7,946 nucleotides of DNA, from contig CAUZJQ010000195.1 in the NCBI GenBank assembly GCA_963580095.1, positions 1 through 7,946 of the forward strand, written 5' to 3'. Under the pieces are notes generated by a model, which saw only the letters and a program-made list of their open reading frames with translations, had not been told where the DNA came from and searched no databases. Made by a program: the position numbers and the translations under genes. This DNA is from CAJWLW01 sp963580095. Its GTDB lineage: Bacteria > Verrucomicrobiota > Lentisphaeria > JABSQK01 > CAJWLW01. The first letter of the stretch is position 1. The number at the start of each line of letters is the position of its first letter. Positions 4,920 through 7,946 of the stretch are shown in pieces.

Positions 4920-5666
4920 TCACGTGCTCTCATCCCAGCTAGGAATTGGGGTCTGCAGCGGTTGGTCGATCCATAGGAAACGCCCGTTGACATCGCTCTC
5001 GATGATGTCGATTACGAGCTTAGCGGCTTTCTCTGGGGGATCCCCACCGGTTTTCTCTACCCACGATACCCAATTGTCGTAATTACTCCCATCACCCTCG
5101 ACCGTGCTCGTTTTATCGCGGATGTCCGTCCACATCGCGGTCTTGACGTCACCGGGATGGATGACGTTGGCGGTGACGTCGGTCGCTGCCAATTCGGCGG
5201 CAAGGTGCCGGGTGAACTGATTGAGGGCAACTTTTGCAGTGGCATAGGCACTGTTTAGTGGGCCGGGTGTATGCAGTGACGCTGCAGACGAAAGGTTTAT
5301 GATTCGGCCCCAACCGGCATCGAGCATGCCGTCTAAGAACGCGCGTGACAACAGATAGGGCCCGACTGCATCAATCATGAGGGTTTCGATCCATTCCTTA
5401 GGATCGCTGTCTTTGATGAGGGCGATTGGTCCGAAGATTCCCGCGGCATTGACGAGAACGGTGGGTCGGCCGTGCTCCGCTTCGACTGCGGTTTTAAGAC
5501 GCGCGACATCCGTTGGATCCGCGACATCGGCGGTGAAACGCGCCGCATGGCGGGCAACGGGAGCGACGATCAGACCGCGCTCTTCGAGTGCTTCTGCAAT
5601 TGTCCGTCCGACGCCACGGCTCGCGCCGGTGACGACCGCGACGTGTCCCTTGAGGTCCATGGTCAT
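4920..5666 (-). CDS. SDR-family NAD(P)-dependent oxidoreductase
   Basis: This is a classical short-chain dehydrogenase of 248 residues, normal length. The cofactor motif is TGASRGVG at 13-20; the Arg in it often goes with NADP preference. ADVAD at 46-50 places the adenine-contacting Asp48, and NAAG is at 73-76. The active site is SS at 126-127, Tyr141 and Lys145 in YATAK; the substrate loop follows HPGDVKT at 170-176. The position usually held by the fourth catalytic residue, Asn in N-x-x-G, reads Asp99 in DAVG. The ATG at 5666 overlaps the upstream dioxygenase stop as ATGA, but GAGG at 5671-5668 is only 1 nt from it and 7 nt from the in-frame ATG at 5660, which gives the more typical start MDLKGHVAVVTG. 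Substrate unknown; its neighbour suggests it oxidises or reduces a product of the dioxygenase. Confidence 0.93.
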   Translation of the reverse strand: MTMDLKGHVAVVTGASRGVGRTIAEALEERGLIVAPVARHAARFTADVADPTDVARLKTAVEAEHGRPTVLVNAAGIFGPIALIKDSDPKEWIETLMIDAVGPYLLSRAFLDGMLDAGWGRIINLSSAASLHTPGPLNSAYATAKVALNQFTRHLAAELAATDVTANVIHPGDVKTAMWTDIRDKTSTVEGDGSNYDNWVSWVEKTGGDPPEKAAKLVIDIIESDVNGRFLWIDQPLQTPIPSWDEST

Positions 5667-6472
5667 GCCTCGACGGTTTCTGGAGAGTCGACGATGGGAT
5701 TGTCTGGGTCACTCAGGCGCTTGCGCTCGCTCCCCCAGTTAGCTGCGCTGCCGTTCCAGTAACGGATGTCGGCGGGGGAATACGAGAACAGGTAGGACCA
5801 GCGTGACTTGTCCGTACTGTTGGCTGGGCCTCCATGAACTGTGTAGCCGTGATGTACCGTGCAGTCACCTGGCTGGTAGTGGAAGGGTTCAGAGAGCCCT
5901 AACAAAGACGTCAAATTGGGGAATTGCTCGAGCAGGTTGCCTTGGTCATCGTTAAATACTGAGCCAAGTGGTCCTTCCCGATGTGAGCGGTTGACGAAGC
6001 GCATGGCGCCCATGGCTGCTGTCACTTCCGCCAGCGCTAGCCAGAACTGGAGCTCGCCGACGCGGTCAGAGCCGTGTTCTGATGCGTCCTGATGATAGGT
6101 AGATTCGGCTGCTCCGGGGGGTTTTTGGAGCAGGAGGTCGATGCGATAGCGCAGTGGAATGTCGACGCCCTTGAGGCGCTTCCGGTTTACCAGTCGCATC
6201 GCATTTTTTGACATGCGCTCACTGAACATGAACGAACGGAACGGCTCGGCCTCTTCTTGCCGCGCCAGGCCGGCGTTCGGTTTATCGGGGCCAGCCACTT
6301 TGTCTTTGCGTTCCTTCCATTCCTTACCGACGCGCAGAAGCATCGTTGCGAACTCTGGAGCTACGAGTTGCTTCATCATGACCCACCCGTATTCCTGGTA
6401 GAAGGCCACCTCTTCGTCTGTGACTTCCCGAAGCACGGCTTCGATCTCGTGCTTGGTCATTGCTTGTTCCAT
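5663..6472 (-). CDS. Phytanoyl-CoA dioxygenase (PhyH) family protein
   Basis: This 269-residue non-heme Fe(II)/2-oxoglutarate-dependent dioxygenase has the expected family length. The metal triad is visible: His127-Gln-Asp129 in TYHQDAS, and distal His213 in YTVHGGPANST, following the typical QPGDCTVHHG turn. Arg224 in KSRWSYLF is the expected 2-oxoglutarate-binding Arg. These enzymes hydroxylate small molecules at the expense of 2-oxoglutarate and O2; family members act on phytanoyl-CoA, ectoine, and many natural products, so the substrate cannot be named. The start at 6472 is supported by GAAGGAA at 6487-6481, 8 nt upstream; an in-frame ATG at 6460 is less well placed. The gene overlaps the SDR by 4 nt and follows the orphan gene by 68 bp, so it is probably the middle of a three-gene unit. 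No signal peptide; cytoplasmic. Confidence 0.92.
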   Translation of the reverse strand: MEQAMTKHEIEAVLREVTDEEVAFYQEYGWVMMKQLVAPEFATMLLRVGKEWKERKDKVAGPDKPNAGLARQEEAEPFRSFMFSERMSKNAMRLVNRKRLKGVDIPLRYRIDLLLQKPPGAAESTYHQDASEHGSDRVGELQFWLALAEVTAAMGAMRFVNRSHREGPLGSVFNDDQGNLLEQFPNLTSLLGLSEPFHYQPGDCTVHHGYTVHGGPANSTDKSRWSYLFSYSPADIRYWNGSAANWGSERKRLSDPDNPIVDSPETVEA

Positions 6473-6540
6473 AACGAGTGTTCCTTCAGGTTGAACTCCA
6501 CCCGCTTGTTCGGTAAGTGCAGCGTTTCGGCGCGTGGGTG

Positions 6541-6903
6541 TTATGTCAGCAAAAGAATATTGTGGGAATGAAAGTTCAAGAGTTCAGAGTCCTCTTCATC
6601 AAAAACGTGGAAAAACTGGATGCTTTCCGGCCTAATATCGCCAAATCGGAGCAGTTGTTCCTTCTCGGTCCGGAGAGCAAGTGTCGAAACCTCCTTGAAT
6701 GCAGCGAGCATTTCACGGTCGTCCGTGGAACGCTCACGGCCAAGAATGCAAACTAAATCAAGGACAGCCGGAGTTCCTTCAAAGTAGTTGAAGGAACTGC
6801 TTTTCCAGTAACACTCTATCAGCTGATCAAATTCGTTTCGTTGCAGAGTTTTTCCGATGATTGTTCCGCGCGCAGCCAGCAGTTCTTCTAGTGTCAATGG
6901 CAT
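6541..6903 (-). CDS. Hypothetical protein, 120 aa, unrecognised
   Basis: The start is ATG 6903, with a strong GGAGG about 10 nt upstream on the minus strand; a GTG at 6927 would add eight residues but overlies that ribosome binding site. I do not recognise the family. The protein looks like a compact, mostly helical soluble domain: LTLEELLAARG at 3-13, a helix with Trp33 (EFDQLIECYWKSSSF), a helix AVLDLVCILG, then an acidic end (FDEEDSELLNF). No signal peptide or membrane segment is present. Base composition is markedly lower in GC than elsewhere: 27 of 60 bases at 6601-6660 and 23 of 60 at 6781-6840, against 41 of 60 at 121-180. That suggests recent acquisition. It lies 68 bp upstream of the dioxygenase on the same strand, so it may be co-transcribed. 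Size and composition would also fit an immunity or accessory protein, but nothing specific supports that. Confidence 0.7.
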   Translation of the reverse strand: MPLTLEELLAARGTIIGKTLQRNEFDQLIECYWKSSSFNYFEGTPAVLDLVCILGRERSTDDREMLAAFKEVSTLALRTEKEQLLRFGDIRPESIQFFHVFDEEDSELLNFHSHNILLLT

Positions 6904-7040
6904 GTCTATCGCCCCTCCGTCACCCACCTACAGCTCAAGACTGTCCCCCCTCCCCCGTGCAGATCCGATACGTATTCGAGCCCTGCTGTCAACGCCAAAA
7001 ATCTCGTCGTGTTCACGGGTCAGCGGGTTGTTTAAGCTAA

Positions 7041-7946
7041 TCCCAAAATGGGGAAGGACAACACTGTGAAATTTCATGGAGACAAGGCGTTGAGGTCGGG
7101 GCGTCACCGGCGGGCGGTTTCTCGAATCAGCCTTCCGGCAATGGTCGGGAGCACGGCCACTCAGACAGCCACTTTCATGCTCGCGCTATTGCTTTGCGCG
7201 GCTTGCTGGAATACGGATCCGTGGCCAATGACGCGTTTCCCTGTGATTTTGTTCGCTGCTCATACGAATACATCAAGTCATTCGGGATCCCGGAAATCGG
7301 TTACATCCCCACGTTTATGGGTGAAGAAGCCACGGATGATCAAATGGCCAATCAGGATGCTAAAAATCCGCTTTCGATGGAAGGCTGTTTTCTTGGAGAC
7401 CTGGTGGCGCTGACGATAAAACTCGCGGAAAGCGGCTATGGCGATTACTGGGAAGATGCCGACAGAGTGATCCGCAACCATCTCATCGAATCTCAGATTA
7501 CCGATCGGGAAGTCCTGGAGCGCATCGTCGCGCATGCGCCTGAGCGCGAGTCGGAAATGCAGGCCGGGCGTATCCCTGGTCAAGATTATATTGGTGATGA
7601 TGTTGTCGATCGCGGTCTCGGCATCTTCTGGTCTGGCATACAAGCCGATGGGGTACATGGCCACTGGATCATGCAATGTTGCACCGCCAACGGGTGTCGC
7701 GGATTGTACATGGCGTGGGATGCCATCACACGGTGCAGCAATGACCACGCACACATCAATCTTTTCCTCAATCGCGCCGCCCCCTGGCTGGATATCCACA
7801 GCTACCTGCCGTACGAAGGTAAAGTGGTCATTCGGAATAAGACGGCAAAGCGGATTTCCGTGCGTATTCCACCGTGGGTGAACCGCCGTCGGCTGGACTG
7901 TTTCCTGAACGGAGAAGCGATTTCCCCGGCGCTGGTGTCGCAGTAC
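7041..7946 (+). pseudogene. GH127 (DUF1680) beta-L-arabinofuranosidase-like, 5'-truncated, runs off window
   Basis: The frame opens after a TAA at 7038 and continues to the window end, about 302 codons. It has no usable start: the first in-frame ATG is at 7317, already inside conserved sequence, with no ribosome binding site. Family landmarks are clear. Glu (7380-7382) and Cys (7386-7388) in MEGC, and the Cys pair (7677-7682) in QCCTANG, match the four zinc ligands of GH127 enzymes, the first Cys of the pair being the nucleophile. GEE just upstream (around 7320-7328) could hold the acid/base Glu. Later come the second beta-sandwich motifs NLFLNRAAPWLDIHSYLPYE and VRIPPWV. In the characterised enzyme of about 650 residues the EGC Glu lies near residue 338; here it is about codon 114, so roughly 220 residues are missing. 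Family members release L-arabinofuranose from glycans. The 3' part may be intact beyond the window; without a start it is probably not made. Confidence 0.75.

Noticed and set aside
4452..4993. Overlapping minus-strand frames downstream of the SDR gene
   Set aside because: They run through the repeat-like hairpin and AT-rich spacer, are antisense to the coupled small genes, and have no supported start.
6928..7077. Minus-strand 49-codon frame starting MKFHSVVLPHFG
   Set aside because: The sequence is not implausible as protein, but there is no ribosome binding site, its start lies within the 5' edge of the GH127-like frame, and I recognise no family.
7278..7799. Minus-strand frame of 173 codons
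   Set aside because: It is antisense to the GH127-like sequence, which retains all zinc-ligand positions and is the real coding strand.

Overview
The window is a 7.9-kb piece of a moderately GC-rich bacterial genome, probably from an uncultured environmental (perhaps marine or host-associated) bacterium. The gene content is typical of heterotrophic lineages such as Poribacteria or Latescibacterota: unusual polysaccharide-active families, a phytanoyl-CoA-dioxygenase-like oxygenase and an SDR oxidoreductase. That placement is an inference from gene families, not from a phylogenetic marker.

Left part (1-2708, + strand): the 3' portion of a large DUF6259-type, glycoside-hydrolase-like protein that enters from outside the window, then a six-copy heptamer tract that contains its stop codon, then an intact oligogalacturonate-lyase-like beta-propeller protein. 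The two genes are co-directional, 62 bp apart, and look like a small saccharide-degradation unit.

Centre (2709-4919): about 890 bp with no intact gene holds hairpins, short tandem repeats and a roughly 36-codon remnant of a third glycoside hydrolase. It is followed by a compact run of small + strand genes: a secreted protein resembling only the N-terminus of SurA/PpiC-type chaperones; an HTH protein resembling phage terminase small subunits, which overlaps it by ATGA; a 49-residue Cys-rich probable zinc protein; and a 68-residue protein coupled to the last by TGATG. The HTH and small downstream genes have a phage or mobile-element flavour, but no phage structural gene, integrase or transposase is visible.

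Right part (4920-6903, - strand): a probable operon, read right to left, of a 120-residue orphan protein with low GC, an Fe(II)/2-oxoglutarate dioxygenase of the PhyH family, and a classical SDR dehydrogenase that overlaps the dioxygenase by ATGA. The last two plausibly act in sequence, hydroxylation then oxidation, on an unknown small molecule.

Right edge (7041-7946, + strand): a GH127/DUF1680 beta-L-arabinofuranosidase-like sequence with all four zinc/catalytic ligand positions, but with the first roughly 220 residues of the family missing and no start codon. It runs off the window. With the other glycosidase fragment and the truncated SurA-like gene, this makes the window a mosaic of intact genes and decayed ones, as expected in an accessory region under turnover. 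I did not find a convincing new defence or mobile system. The best candidates for novelty are the small-gene cassette at 3598-4697 and the orphan at 6541-6903.
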